A stretch of 64,000 nt of DNA from the NCBI RefSeq assembly GCF_014205155.1, contig NZ_JACHMX010000001.1, forward strand, positions 7,440,001-7,504,000, in the 5' to 3' direction. Origin of the DNA: Amycolatopsis umgeniensis (GTDB lineage Bacteria > Actinomycetota > Actinomycetes > Mycobacteriales > Pseudonocardiaceae). Numbering within the stretch: position 1 is the stretch's first letter; each line of letters opens with the position of its first letter. Below are positions 52,683 to 60,945 of the stretch, piece after piece. Both the position numbers and the translations under genes were made by a program. The notes beneath the pieces are model-generated. The model did no database searches. It was not told the origin of the DNA and saw only the letters and a list, made by a program, of their open reading frames with translations.

Positions 52683-52690
52683 CGCCGCCC

Positions 52691-53173
52691 GTGTCCACCG
52701 TTCAGGTACTGCTTTCCCGGATCGATCCTTCGGTCCCCCTCCCCGCCTACGCGCGCCCCGGCGACGCGGGCGCCGACCTCGTCACCACCTCGGATCTCGT
52801 ACTCGCGCCCGGCGAACGCGGCGTCGTCGGAACGGGCGTCGCGATCGCCCTCCCGCCCGGGTACGCGGGCTTCGTCCACCCACGTTCGGGTCTGGCGGCC
52901 CGTGTCGGCCTCTCGGTCGTCAACACCCCGGGCACGATCGACTCCGGGTACCGCGGTGAGATCCGCGTCTGCCTGATCAACCATGATCTCTCCGAGAAGG
53001 TCGTGCTCACCCGCGGCGACCGGATCGCGCAGCTGGTCGTGCAACGGGTCGAACAGGCCGAGTTCGTCGAGGTCGCCGAACTCGAGTCGTCCGAGCGCGG
53101 CGAGGGAGGGTATGGCTCCACGGGCGGACACGCCACACTGGGAGCCGGAGCCAGGGAAGGAACGGAGAACTAG
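52691..53173 (+). CDS. dut: dUTP diphosphatase
   Basis: A 160-residue trimeric dUTPase that turns dUTP into dUMP and pyrophosphate and keeps uracil out of DNA. All five family motifs are present: [34 protein letters not shown] with the catalytic Asp, [10 protein letters not shown], and the C-terminal GGYGSTGGH arm. The GTG at 52691 begins the conserved fold after [11 protein letters not shown]; a longer frame from 52622 crosses the promoter and is rejected. The stop overlaps the next GTG by one base (TAGTG). Confidence 0.96.
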   Translation: MSTVQVLLSRIDPSVPLPAYARPGDAGADLVTTSDLVLAPGERGVVGTGVAIALPPGYAGFVHPRSGLAARVGLSVVNTPGTIDSGYRGEIRVCLINHDLSEKVVLTRGDRIAQLVVQRVEQAEFVEVAELESSERGEGGYGSTGGHATLGAGAREGTEN

Positions 53174-53823
53174 TGGGGATTTTCGGACGCAAGCGCGAGG
53201 CCAAGCCCAGCGGACGGCACGCCGCGCCCGAGGTCGAGGACCGCCCAGGGGACGACGGCGCCGAGGAGATCGAGCCGCAGCTGTCGGAGACCGCTGACGG
53301 CCCCTTCGACCTCGCCGACGCCCCCGAGGACGGCATCCCGAGGATCGACCTCGGCTCGGTCAAGGTCCCGGTGCCCGACGGTTCCCAGGTCCAGGTCGAG
53401 ATGGACCCCGAAAGCGGCGGTGTCCGCGCGGTGCACGTCGTCACCGAACAGGGCCAGATCACCGTCAGCGGCTACGCGGCGCCCCGATCCGGCGGCCTGT
53501 GGAAGGACGTCAGCACCGAGCTCACCGAGCAGCTGCGCGCCGACGGCGCCAAGGTCTCGGTCGGCATGGGGGAGTGGGGGCTGGAGCTCTCCGCGATCGT
53601 CGGCGACGTCGCGCTGCGGTTCGTCGGGGTCGACGGCCCGCGCTGGATGCTCCGCGGTGTCATCGCCGGACCGCAGTCGCAGGCGTCGCAGGCGCCCGCG
53701 GTGCTGCGCGAGATCGTGCGGCACACCATCGTCGACCGCGGTGACGCGCCGATGCCGGTCCGCACCCCGCTGACCATCACGCTGCCCGACGCCGTCGCGC
53801 AGCACATCGCCGAGCAGAGCTAG
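53173..53823 (+). CDS. DUF3710 protein
   Basis: A 216-residue protein of DUF3710 (Rv2696c type). An acidic, disordered first 50 residues are followed by a compact domain: PRIDLGSVKVPVPDGSQVQVEMDP, RSGGLWKDVSTELTEQLRADG and a C-terminal RTPLTITLPDAVAQHI. No catalytic residues or membrane segments are seen. It is translationally coupled to dut (TAGTG) with GGAGAAC upstream, so it may work in nucleotide or DNA maintenance; that is an inference from context only. Confidence 0.88.
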   Translation: MGIFGRKREAKPSGRHAAPEVEDRPGDDGAEEIEPQLSETADGPFDLADAPEDGIPRIDLGSVKVPVPDGSQVQVEMDPESGGVRAVHVVTEQGQITVSGYAAPRSGGLWKDVSTELTEQLRADGAKVSVGMGEWGLELSAIVGDVALRFVGVDGPRWMLRGVIAGPQSQASQAPAVLREIVRHTIVDRGDAPMPVRTPLTITLPDAVAQHIAEQS

Positions 53824-53851
53824 TCTGTCGCGCGCTTACGAAAAGCGCGCC

Positions 53852-53904
53852 GAAGGGGCGCCGTTTCGTACGCAACTCGCGTTGTGTGCGGAGGGCGCCC
53901 CTTC
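53852..53904. terminator. Hairpin after the DUF3710 gene
   Basis: GAAGGGGCGCC (53852-53862) pairs with GGCGCCCCTTC (53894-53904) with weaker pairing inside the 31-nt loop, after a smaller GCGCGCTT...AAGCGCGC hairpin at 53831-53850. It probably ends the dut operon. The remainder up to 54045 shows nothing. Confidence 0.55.
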
Positions 53905-54045
53905 ATCGCGTTTTCGTGGGCCTTCGGCCCGAAAGAGGGCGCGCGACGGTGAAGTCTCCGTCGGGCGCGGGGCGCCCTTGGGGAGACGCGTGTGGTCGGG
54001 GCACCGCGTGGGTCGGGCCGCGGAGCTGAAGGACGCTTACACCGC

Positions 54046-54759
54046 CTAGTGGGTTCGGGCTTTTAGCCAGGCCAGGGTGGTGGCTCGGCCTAGTGATTCC
54101 CGGTCGGTGCCGAGGGCGGTCAGGGTCGACTCGCCGACCTCGGCGCGCGGCAGGGCGTCCGCCCACGCGCGGGCGACCTCGGCCGGGTGGATCGGATCGT
54201 CCACGCACGTGCCGATCCCCGCGGGCACGTCGAGGCCCTTCAGGTCTTCGAGTGAAGGGGCGGGATGGCCCGCCGCTGTCCGCAGGCTCGCCGCCAGTCC
54301 GGAGCCGTGCCGTCGCCACGCGCGGCCGAGTTCGGCCGAAAGCCAAGCGGGGACGCCGTCCGAAGATTTCGCCAGCGCGCCGCCGACCCCGTTTTCGGCC
54401 ACCAGATCCGCTGACAGCCGCGCGGCGAGCGACGCGGGTGCTCGCCCGGCCGGGCCGTTCCAGGCCGGGAGAGCGGCAAGCAGGCCGGTGCAGCGGCCAG
54501 GATTGCGGGCCGCCCACTCCGCCGAGAGATGCGCGCCGAACGAGATGCCGCCGACGAGCAGCGGACCGTGCTCCGCGGACAGCCTGTCCAGTTCCTCGAG
54601 ATAGCCGTCCGCGAGACGGTCTCCCGGGGGCGGTGGCGGGGCCAGCAACCGGATGCCGAGAGCCCGCAGCGGACCGGAGAACACGCTGAGCACGAACACT
54701 TCGTCGGACCCGGTGCCGGGGAGTACTACTGCCGTCGTAGGCGGAATAGCGGAGGTCAC
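54046..54759 (-). CDS. Alpha/beta hydrolase fold protein (Rv2695 type)
   Basis: A 237-residue alpha/beta-hydrolase. The nucleophile elbow is GGISFGAHLS near residue 72, with Ser as nucleophile; the C-terminal strand-loop VDDPIHPAE could hold Asp and His. The start has VVLPGTGSDEVFV, the oxyanion region. Substrate unknown; esterase or thioesterase activity is plausible. The GTG at 54757-54759 has GGGAGAAG 8 nt upstream. The place between DUF3710 and the OB-fold gene equals Rv2695. Confidence 0.83.
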   Translation of the reverse strand: MTSAIPPTTAVVLPGTGSDEVFVLSVFSGPLRALGIRLLAPPPPPGDRLADGYLEELDRLSAEHGPLLVGGISFGAHLSAEWAARNPGRCTGLLAALPAWNGPAGRAPASLAARLSADLVAENGVGGALAKSSDGVPAWLSAELGRAWRRHGSGLAASLRTAAGHPAPSLEDLKGLDVPAGIGTCVDDPIHPAEVARAWADALPRAEVGESTLTALGTDRESLGRATTLAWLKARTH

Positions 54760-54862
54760 GTTGCGATCTTCTCCCAAACCGGTTGTCCTGGTCCGTACAC
54801 AGTTACGCTGGATTACGCACGGGCCGTTCGAGTCGGGGGCCCCGGAGCACAGGAGCACCGTT

Positions 54863-55243
54863 ATGTCCGCCAAAGACGGCGGCTACTTCAGCCGGTTGGT
54901 TCGCAAGCTGACCAGCGACGTCGAGGATCTCGACGCCGACGACCTGTCCGAAAAATCCGAGGCCGGCGGAGCGCAGCGCGCCTGCGACTGCCGGTCGGGC
55001 GAAGAGGTGACGGTGCTCGGGAGACTCCGCAGCGTGGAGCTCTGCCCGACCAACGAGGCCGCGACACTGCAGGCCGAGCTGTTCGACGGCACACAGGGTG
55101 TGACGCTAATCTGGCTCGGACGCCGCCGGATCCCCGGAATCGAACCCGGGCGAACCATCAAGGTGCGCGGCCGGATGGCCGAACGTGATGGTCAGAAGGT
55201 GCTTTACAACCCTTATTACGAACTTCAGAGCACTGTGAGTTGA
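54863..55243 (+). CDS. OB-fold nucleic-acid-binding protein
   Basis: A 126-residue protein with an OB fold in the second half: VTVLGRLRSVELCPTNEAATLQAELFDGTQGVTLIWLGRRRIPGIEPGRTIKVRGRMAERDGQKVLYNPYYELQ (in parts, residues 48-122), like the tRNA_anti/RecG-wedge OB domains that bind single-stranded nucleic acid. It begins SAKDGGYFSRLVRKLTSDVEDLDADD. It corresponds to Rv2694c. The ATG has AGGAGC upstream. It is followed 9 bp later by DUF3159, so the two are co-transcribed. Confidence 0.87.
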   Translation: MSAKDGGYFSRLVRKLTSDVEDLDADDLSEKSEAGGAQRACDCRSGEEVTVLGRLRSVELCPTNEAATLQAELFDGTQGVTLIWLGRRRIPGIEPGRTIKVRGRMAERDGQKVLYNPYYELQSTVS

Positions 55244-55252
55244 TCCCGTATC

Positions 55253-55990
55253 GTGACTGAACCCGCCGGCGGCGAGCAGAAGAAGACCGCGGAACCGGAC
55301 GACAACAAGCCTCAGCCCACCCTGTTGGAACAGATGGGTGGGCTGTCGGGGCTGTTCTATTCCTCGTTGCCGGTCATCGTGTTCGTGATCGCGAACGCCA
55401 TCTTCGGTCTCACGGTGGGCATCTGGGCCGCGGTCGGCAGCGCGGTGGCGATCACCGTGCTGCGGATCGTCCGCAAGGAGCCGCTGCAGCCCGCCATCTC
55501 CGGGTTCTTCGGGGTGGCGATCGCGGCGTTCATCGCCTACCGGACGGGATCGGCCAAGGGCTTCTTCCTGTTCGGCATCTGGACGAGCCTGGTCTACTTC
55601 GGGGTCTTCGTGCTGTCGATCGTCGTCCGCTGGCCGCTCGCCGGCGTGGTGTGGAACGCGCTCAACGGCAGCGGCCACGCCTGGCGCAAGGACAAGAAGT
55701 CGCTGATCGCCTACTCGATCGCGACCGGTTCCATGGCACTGATCTTCGGCGCCCGGTTCGTCGTCCAGCGCTGGCTGTACGACGAGGACTACACCGGTTG
55801 GCTGGCCTTCGCGAAGATCGCGATGGGGTATCCGCTGTACGCGCTCGGCCTGCTCACCGTCGTCTGGGCGGTGCGGCGGTCGGACAAGCACCTCAAGGCC
55901 CTCGCGGAAGAAGCGCCCGCCGAGGAGACCGACGAAGAGGTCGAGGCTCGCCTGCGCGCAAAGTACGCGCAGGCGCCCGACTCGGCCTAG
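55253..55990 (+). CDS. DUF3159 integral membrane protein
   Basis: A 245-residue membrane protein with about six hydrophobic segments between residues 35 and 215. The conserved start is LLEQMGGLSGLFYSSLPVIVFV and the second half has WRKDKKSLIAYSIATGSMALIFGARFVVQRWLY (in parts), both marks of DUF3159 (Rv2693c type). The tail is acidic (EEAPAEETDEEVEARL). The function is unknown. The GTG at 55253 follows the OB-fold gene by 9 bp. Its TAG stop and the TAG of the convergent ceoC share the four bases CTAG. Confidence 0.88.
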   Translation: MTEPAGGEQKKTAEPDDNKPQPTLLEQMGGLSGLFYSSLPVIVFVIANAIFGLTVGIWAAVGSAVAITVLRIVRKEPLQPAISGFFGVAIAAFIAYRTGSAKGFFLFGIWTSLVYFGVFVLSIVVRWPLAGVVWNALNGSGHAWRKDKKSLIAYSIATGSMALIFGARFVVQRWLYDEDYTGWLAFAKIAMGYPLYALGLLTVVWAVRRSDKHLKALAEEAPAEETDEEVEARLRAKYAQAPDSA

Positions 55991-56643
55991 TAGCCCAGTG
56001 CGGTCCGGATCTCCGGCTCCACGTCCGACGTCGCCACGAACAGCAGCTCGTCACCCGGCTCCAACGGGTCCTCGGGCTGCGGCACGATCACCCGGTCACC
56101 GCGCAGGATCGTCACCAGCGCCGCGTCACGCGGCAGGTTGATCTCGCTGACGGCCTTGCCCGCCAGCGGGGTCTCCTCCGGGAGGGTGAGTTCGACCAGG
56201 TTCGCCTGGCTCTGCCGGAACGTCATGAGCCGCACCAGATCGCCGACGCTCACCGCCTCCTCGACCATCGCCGCGAGCATCCGCGGGGTCGACACGGCGA
56301 CATCGACGCCCCAGGCGTCGTTGAACAGCCATTCGTTGGCCGGGTTGTTCACGCGCGCCACCACCCGGCGCACCGCGAACTCGGTCTTCGCCAGCAGTGA
56401 CACGACGAGGTTCGCCTTGTCGTCACCGGTCGCGGCGATCACGACGTCGCACTGCTCGATCCCGGACTCCTCGAGGATCGAGACCTCGCACGCGTCGCCC
56501 AGCACCCAATCCGCCTGCTCGACGGTATGCGGCTCGAACTGGTCGGCCTCGCGTTCGATGAGCATCACCTGGTGGCGCCCGTCGATCAGTTCCGCGGCGA
56601 TCGACCGGCCGACCGCGCCCGCCCCGGCAATCGCGACCCGCAT
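55987..56643 (-). CDS. ceoC: TrkA-type potassium-channel regulatory protein, second paralogue
   Basis: A 218-residue RCK protein with an N-terminal Rossmann domain (MRVAIAGAGAVGRSIAAEL, nucleotide motif G-A-G-A-V-G; acidic IERE after beta-2) and a C-terminal TrkA_C domain (LPEETPLAGKAVSEINLPRDAALVTILRGDRVIVP, in parts). It binds NAD(H) or adenine nucleotides and gates potassium uptake. It matches CeoC/TrkB (Rv2692). The ATG overlaps the stop of ceoB by one base (TGATG), so both subunits are made together. Confidence 0.92.
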   Translation of the reverse strand: MRVAIAGAGAVGRSIAAELIDGRHQVMLIEREADQFEPHTVEQADWVLGDACEVSILEESGIEQCDVVIAATGDDKANLVVSLLAKTEFAVRRVVARVNNPANEWLFNDAWGVDVAVSTPRMLAAMVEEAVSVGDLVRLMTFRQSQANLVELTLPEETPLAGKAVSEINLPRDAALVTILRGDRVIVPQPEDPLEPGDELLFVATSDVEPEIRTALGY

Positions 56644-57308
56644 CAGTTCTCCTCTTCCGGTTCGCGAGCGGCGACGCTGGTCACGTCGCTGACAGTGCCC
56701 GATTTCGCGGCGACGTACACGACGTCGTCGGCCTGGATCACGGCCTTGGTGTCGGGCAGCACGGCGGTGCCGAACCGCATGATGAACGCGACCCGCGCGC
56801 CGGTGGTGTCCTGCAGATCGCGCACGCTGTGCCCGACCCACCCCTCGTGCAGCGGGAGTTGCAGCAGCGCGACGCTGCCGGACGGGTCTCGCCACTCCGA
56901 GGCGACGCCGTCGGGGAGCAGGGTGCGCAGGAACCGGTCGGTCGTCCACGGGACGGTCGCCACGGTCGGGATGCCGAGCCGTTCGTAGACCGCCGCGCGC
57001 TTGTGGTCGTAGATCCTGGCGACGACCTTGTCGATGCCGAAGTTCTCCCTGGCCACCCGCGCCGAGATGATGTTGGAGTTGTCGCCACTGGACACCGCCG
57101 CGAAAGCGCCCGCGTGTTCGATCCCGGCCTCGATCAGCACCTGCCGGTCGAATCCGACGCCGACCACCTGCTGGCCGTGGAAGTCACTGCCGAGCCGCCG
57201 GAACGCCTGCCTGCTCTTGTCGATGACGGCGACGTCGTGCCCCAGCCGCCCCAGCGCCGCGGCCAGGGATGCGCCGACCCGGCCGCATCCCATGATCACC
57301 ACGTGCAC
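56643..57308 (-). CDS. ceoB: TrkA-type potassium-channel regulatory protein, first paralogue
   Basis: A 221-residue RCK protein. The Rossmann motif is VIMGCGRVGASLAAAL near residues 4-19 with acidic VIDKS, then SSGDNSNIISARVARENF; the TrkA_C domain fills residues 145-215. It corresponds to CeoB/TrkA (Rv2691). No TrkH/TrkG channel gene is nearby; the KimA-like gene is divergent and 98 bp away. The GTG has AAGGAGG upstream. The two regulators and the neighbouring transporter point to control of potassium or cation levels. Confidence 0.92.
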   Translation of the reverse strand: MHVVIMGCGRVGASLAAALGRLGHDVAVIDKSRQAFRRLGSDFHGQQVVGVGFDRQVLIEAGIEHAGAFAAVSSGDNSNIISARVARENFGIDKVVARIYDHKRAAVYERLGIPTVATVPWTTDRFLRTLLPDGVASEWRDPSGSVALLQLPLHEGWVGHSVRDLQDTTGARVAFIMRFGTAVLPDTKAVIQADDVVYVAAKSGTVSDVTSVAAREPEEEN

Positions 57309-57394
57309 GCCCTGCCTCCTTAGTTCGCGGACGTTTCACCCGTCCGCAGGTACCCAGACACACCAGCGCCGAACCTACCGTGAGGTGCGACCGT

Positions 57395-57400
57395 TAGTCT
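57395..57400 (+). promoter_or_regulatory. Leaderless -10 box of the KimA-like gene
   Basis: TAGTCT ends 6 nt before the GTG at 57407. No ribosome-binding site precedes that codon. A leaderless message leaves no room for the c-di-AMP (ydaO) riboswitch found before kimA in Bacillus. Confidence 0.5.
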
Positions 57401-57406
57401 TCTGCG

Positions 57407-59440
57407 GTGTCGAAGTTCCCGACCGTATTGAAGCGGCTCGTCCTCGGACGTCCATTCCGGAGTGACCGCCTCTCGCATACGCTGCTGCCGAAGCGCATCG
57501 CGCTGCCGATTTTCGCGTCCGACGCGTTGTCGAGCGTCGCCTACGCGCCTGAGGAAATCTTTCTGACCCTCAGCGTCGCCGGCCTGTCCGCGTACGCGTT
57601 CGCGCCCTGGATCGGGGTCGCCGTCGCGCTCGTCATGCTGGTCGTGGTCGCGTCCTACCGGCAGAACGTGCACGCCTATCCCAGCGGCGGCGGTGACTAC
57701 GAAGTCGCCAACACCAACCTCGGCGGCAAATTCGGGCTCACCGTCGCCAGTGCGCTGCTGGTGGATTACGTGCTGACCGTGGCGGTTTCGACGTCGTCCG
57801 GCGTGGCGAACATCGGTTCGGCCATCCCGTGGGTGGCGCAGCACAAGGTGATCGTCGCGGTCGTCATCGTGGTCGTGCTGACCGCGTTGAATCTGCGCGG
57901 AGTACGCGAATCGGGCAAAACCTTCGCCATCCCGGTCTACGGGTTCATCCTCGGCATTCTCGGCATGGTGATCTGGGGGCTGATCGAGGCGGCCTCCGGC
58001 GCCGACATGCGGGCCGAGAGCGCCAATTTCGAGTTGCACGAAGAAGCCTCATTGACCGGTTTCGCGTTCTTCTTCCTGCTCCTGCGGACGTTCTCCTCCG
58101 GTGCCGCGGCGCTGACCGGGGTCGAGGCGATCAGCAACGGCGTCCCCGCGTTCCAGAAGCCGAAATCGAAGAACGCGGCCACCACGCTGCTGATGATGGG
58201 CGTGCTCGCGGTGACGATGCTGGTCGGCATCATCACGCTGGCGATCATCACCGAGGTCAAATTCGCCGAGCACGCGGAAACCCAGCTGACGGGCACCCCG
58301 GCGGGCTACGAGCAGAAGACGATCGTCGCGCAGATCGCGCACGCGGTGTTCGCCGACTTCACCCCGGGCTTCTACTACATCTCCTTCGTCACCGGCATCA
58401 TCCTGCTGCTGGCCGCGAACACCGCGTTCAACGGCTTCCCGGTGCTCGGCTCGATCCTCGCGCAGGACCGTTACCTCCCGCGTCAGCTGCACACGCGGGG
58501 CGACAGGCTGGCGTTCTCCAACGGCATCCTGTTCCTCTCCGCGTTCGCCCTGGTGCTGATCATCGCGTTCGACGCCGAGGTCACGAAGCTCATCCAGCTC
58601 TACATCGTGGGGGTGTTCGTCTCCTTCACGATCAGCCAGGCGGGCATGATCCGGCATTGGAATCGCTTGCTGTCCAGGGAAACCGATCCGATGGTGCGGC
58701 GCCGGATGCGGCGTTCGCAGACGGTCAACGCCGTCGGCCTCACGATGACCGGCACCGTGCTGGTCATCGTGCTGATCACGAAGTTCCTGCTGGGCGCCTG
58801 GATCGCGATCGCGGCGATGGTGGCGATCTACATCCTGATGACGGCGATCCGGAAGCATTACGACCGGGTCGCCGAGGAATTGCGCGAGATGGAGCGGAAG
58901 CCTGCCGTATTGCCTTCGCGCAACCACGCGATCGTGCTGATTTCGAAACTGCACCTGCCGACCTTGCGCGCGCTTTCCTACGCCAAGGCCGTGCGGCCCG
59001 ACGTCCTCGAAGCCGTCACCGTGAACGTCGACGACATGGAGACGCGCAAACTCGTCCAGGAATGGGACGACCACAATTTCAAGGTGCCGCTGAAGGTGAT
59101 CGAATCGCCGTACCGCGAGATCACGAAACCCGTACTGGACTACGTGAAGCGCGTCCGTGGCGACAATCCGCGCAACGTGGTGACCGTGTTCATCCCCGAA
59201 TACGTGGTCGGGCACTGGTGGGAGCAGGTCCTGCACAACCAGAGCGCGCTGCGGCTCAAGGGACGGCTCCTGTTCCAGCCCGGTGTCATGGTGACCAGCG
59301 TGCCGTGGCAGCTCGAATCGTCGGAAAAGGCGATCAAACGCGACCGAAAGGCGCGTCCGGCGGCAGGCGACGTGCGGCGTGGTTTCTCCCCGGTGGTCAA
59401 GCAGACCGAAAAGACGAAGGACAAGGAAAAATCAGAATGA
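57407..59440 (+). CDS. KimA-like potassium uptake permease (APC superfamily, YdaO/Rv2690c type)
   Basis: A 677-residue APC-fold transporter usually labelled amino-acid permease. It matches Bacillus KimA along its length: FASDALSSVAYAPEEIFL, SYRQNVHAYPSGGGDYEVA, LLVDYVLTVAVSTSSGVANI, FSSGAAALTGVEAISNGVPAF, LAANTAFNGFPVLGSILAQDRYLPRQLHTRGDRLAFSNGI (in parts) and a C-terminal USP-like domain (about residues 505-640) with LHNQSALRLKGRLLF. The Asp in SSD-like ASDALSS and the Asp-Tyr-x-x-x-Thr in VDYVLTV correspond to KimA potassium-binding residues. It is divergent from ceoB-ceoC. Confidence 0.85.
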   Translation: MSKFPTVLKRLVLGRPFRSDRLSHTLLPKRIALPIFASDALSSVAYAPEEIFLTLSVAGLSAYAFAPWIGVAVALVMLVVVASYRQNVHAYPSGGGDYEVANTNLGGKFGLTVASALLVDYVLTVAVSTSSGVANIGSAIPWVAQHKVIVAVVIVVVLTALNLRGVRESGKTFAIPVYGFILGILGMVIWGLIEAASGADMRAESANFELHEEASLTGFAFFFLLLRTFSSGAAALTGVEAISNGVPAFQKPKSKNAATTLLMMGVLAVTMLVGIITLAIITEVKFAEHAETQLTGTPAGYEQKTIVAQIAHAVFADFTPGFYYISFVTGIILLLAANTAFNGFPVLGSILAQDRYLPRQLHTRGDRLAFSNGILFLSAFALVLIIAFDAEVTKLIQLYIVGVFVSFTISQAGMIRHWNRLLSRETDPMVRRRMRRSQTVNAVGLTMTGTVLVIVLITKFLLGAWIAIAAMVAIYILMTAIRKHYDRVAEELREMERKPAVLPSRNHAIVLISKLHLPTLRALSYAKAVRPDVLEAVTVNVDDMETRKLVQEWDDHNFKVPLKVIESPYREITKPVLDYVKRVRGDNPRNVVTVFIPEYVVGHWWEQVLHNQSALRLKGRLLFQPGVMVTSVPWQLESSEKAIKRDRKARPAAGDVRRGFSPVVKQTEKTKDKEKSE

Positions 59441-60642
59441 GTGTGGACGCGTCGACCGGAACGTGGCTCGGACGGACGATCGAGCTGGAGGTCGGCGCGG
59501 TGGCGCACGGCGGGCACTGCGTCGCGCGGGTGGAAGGCCGGGTCGTGTTCGTGCGGCACGCGCTGCCCGGCGAGCGCGTGATGGCCTCGGTCACCGAAGA
59601 CAAGGGCGGCGCTTTCTGCCGCGCCGACGCGATCGAGATCCTGGAGGCGTCACCGGAACGCGTGGAGCCGCCGTGCCCGCTCGCGGCGCCGGGGGAGTGC
59701 GGCGGCTGCGACTGGCAGCACGCCACGCCCGGTCACCAGCGTGAGCTCAAGGCCGCGGTGGTCATGGAGCAGCTGAAGAGGCTGGCCGGGATCGAGCGCG
59801 AGGTCGTCGTCGAGGCGCTCGAGGGCGGCCCGCTGGACTGGCGCAGCCGCGTCCGGCTCGTCGCGGGCAAGGACGGCCGCGCGGGCTTCCGGGCACACCA
59901 CAGCCACCGCGTGATCCCCATCGACGACTGCCCGATCACCGTCCCGGGCGCGCTCGACGACGTGGTGTCGCGGAACTGGCGGCCCGGCAGCGAAATCGAG
60001 GTCACCAAGGACGGCGAAGGCCACGTGCACCTTCGCGACCTGTCGACGATCCACGGGAAGACCAAGTCTCGGCAACTCGCGGGCGGCCTCGCCGTCCAGC
60101 ACGCCGCCGGCCGAGACTGGCGCCTGGACGCCCACGGCTTCTGGCAGGTCCACCCGGCCGCCGCGGACACACTCGCCGCCGTCGTCGCGGAATGGGCCGA
60201 AGCCCCGCGTGACGGCGTGGCATGGGACCTGTACGCGGGCGTCGGCCTCTTCGCGTCGGTGCTCGCTTCGCAGGTCGGCCCCCGCGGGCGCGTCCTTGCC
60301 ATCGAATCCGGCCGTCGCGCCGTGTCGGACGGTGAGGAGAACCTCGCCGACCTCCCGCAGGTCCGCTGGCGCTCCGGCCGCGTCGAACACCTCCTGGCCG
60401 AAGCCCCGAAACCCGTCGACGTCGTCGTCCTCGACCCGCCTCGCAAGGGTGCGGGCAAGGCCGTCGTCGAGTCCATTGTGGAGGGTTCGCCGGACCGGAT
60501 CGTCTATGTGGCCTGCGACCCGGCCGCTCTGGCGCGTGACATCGCGCTGTTCGCCGAGCACGGATACGGGCTGGTGGATCTGCGTGCTTTCGACGCGTTC
60601 CCGATGACGCACCACGTCGAATGCGTTGCGTTGTTGCAATAA
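59437..60642 (+). CDS. TRAM-domain class I SAM-dependent RNA methyltransferase (RumA/TrmA type)
   Basis: A 401-residue m5U-type methyltransferase. A TRAM RNA-binding domain lies at residues 10-70. An iron-sulfur-like CPLAAPGECGGCDWQH follows near residues 80-95, with three cysteines visible. The methyltransferase domain has WDLYAGVGLFASVLA (SAM), VVLDPPRKGAGKAVV, the catalytic Cys in VACDPAALARD and the Glu in HHVECVALL. The target (tRNA or rRNA uridine) is not determined. It matches Rv2689c. ATG overlaps the TGA of the KimA-like gene (ATGA). Confidence 0.9.
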   Translation: MSVDASTGTWLGRTIELEVGAVAHGGHCVARVEGRVVFVRHALPGERVMASVTEDKGGAFCRADAIEILEASPERVEPPCPLAAPGECGGCDWQHATPGHQRELKAAVVMEQLKRLAGIEREVVVEALEGGPLDWRSRVRLVAGKDGRAGFRAHHSHRVIPIDDCPITVPGALDDVVSRNWRPGSEIEVTKDGEGHVHLRDLSTIHGKTKSRQLAGGLAVQHAAGRDWRLDAHGFWQVHPAAADTLAAVVAEWAEAPRDGVAWDLYAGVGLFASVLASQVGPRGRVLAIESGRRAVSDGEENLADLPQVRWRSGRVEHLLAEAPKPVDVVVLDPPRKGAGKAVVESIVEGSPDRIVYVACDPAALARDIALFAEHGYGLVDLRAFDAFPMTHHVECVALLQ

Positions 60643-60777
60643 TTCGCGATTTGTAGTCCGTCGGAATGGATTGGCCTCTTTTGGCTTGTCCACGTGCTGG
60701 GTGCTCGCTAACTTGAGTTTCGTGTTCACGAGGTAGCGCGGGTACCTCAGACATTTCCTGAGGGCGTGAGATTATTC

Positions 60778-60802
60778 AAACCTTGGCCTTGTTCCAAGGT
60801 TT
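60778..60802 (+). terminator. Terminator after the RNA methyltransferase gene, or attenuator of the small cassette
   Basis: A perfect 9-bp stem (AAACCTTGG with CCAAGGTTT), a 7-nt loop, then ATTTCG. A smaller CCTCAG...CTGAGG hairpin lies at 60745-60763. The 206-bp gap at 60643-60848 is less GC-rich than the surroundings and holds these two hairpins, no gene. Confidence 0.6.
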
Positions 60803-60848
60803 ATTTCGCGACCCTTCACGGGCTTTCGACGCGAACGGATTTCGAATC

Positions 60849-60941
60849 ATGGACTATCTGACTTCTGTATGTGGCGATTGTGACGGCAAAGGCTGTGCCG
60901 GCTGCGACGGGCACGGCACGATCACCATTGTGGAGGACTGA
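60849..60941 (+). CDS. 30-residue cysteine-rich peptide with CxxCxGxG motif
   Basis: A very short frame, MDYLTSVCGDCDGKGCAGCDG followed by HGTITIVED. It contains CGDCDGKG and CAGCDGHG, two halves of the zinc-binding CxxCxGxG repeat of DnaJ-type zinc fingers, so one zinc ion could be held by the four cysteines. The GGAGG inside its last codons is the ribosome-binding site of the next gene, so the two are coupled. Its own ribosome-binding site is weak (GGATTTCGA). It is real in my view because the motif is unlikely by chance and the reading frame ends neatly before the next start. The function is unknown. Confidence 0.65.
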   Translation: MDYLTSVCGDCDGKGCAGCDGHGTITIVED

Positions 60942-60945
60942 CCGA

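Noticed and set aside
57309..57406. c-di-AMP (ydaO) riboswitch before the KimA-like gene
   Set aside because: The gap is under 100 bp, shows no such structure, and the probable transcription start is at the start codon.
57829..60642. A long start for the RNA methyltransferase that runs through the KimA-like gene in another frame
   Set aside because: The first 540 codons are a shadow of the transporter; the ATG at 59437 overlaps the stop of that gene and begins the TRAM domain.
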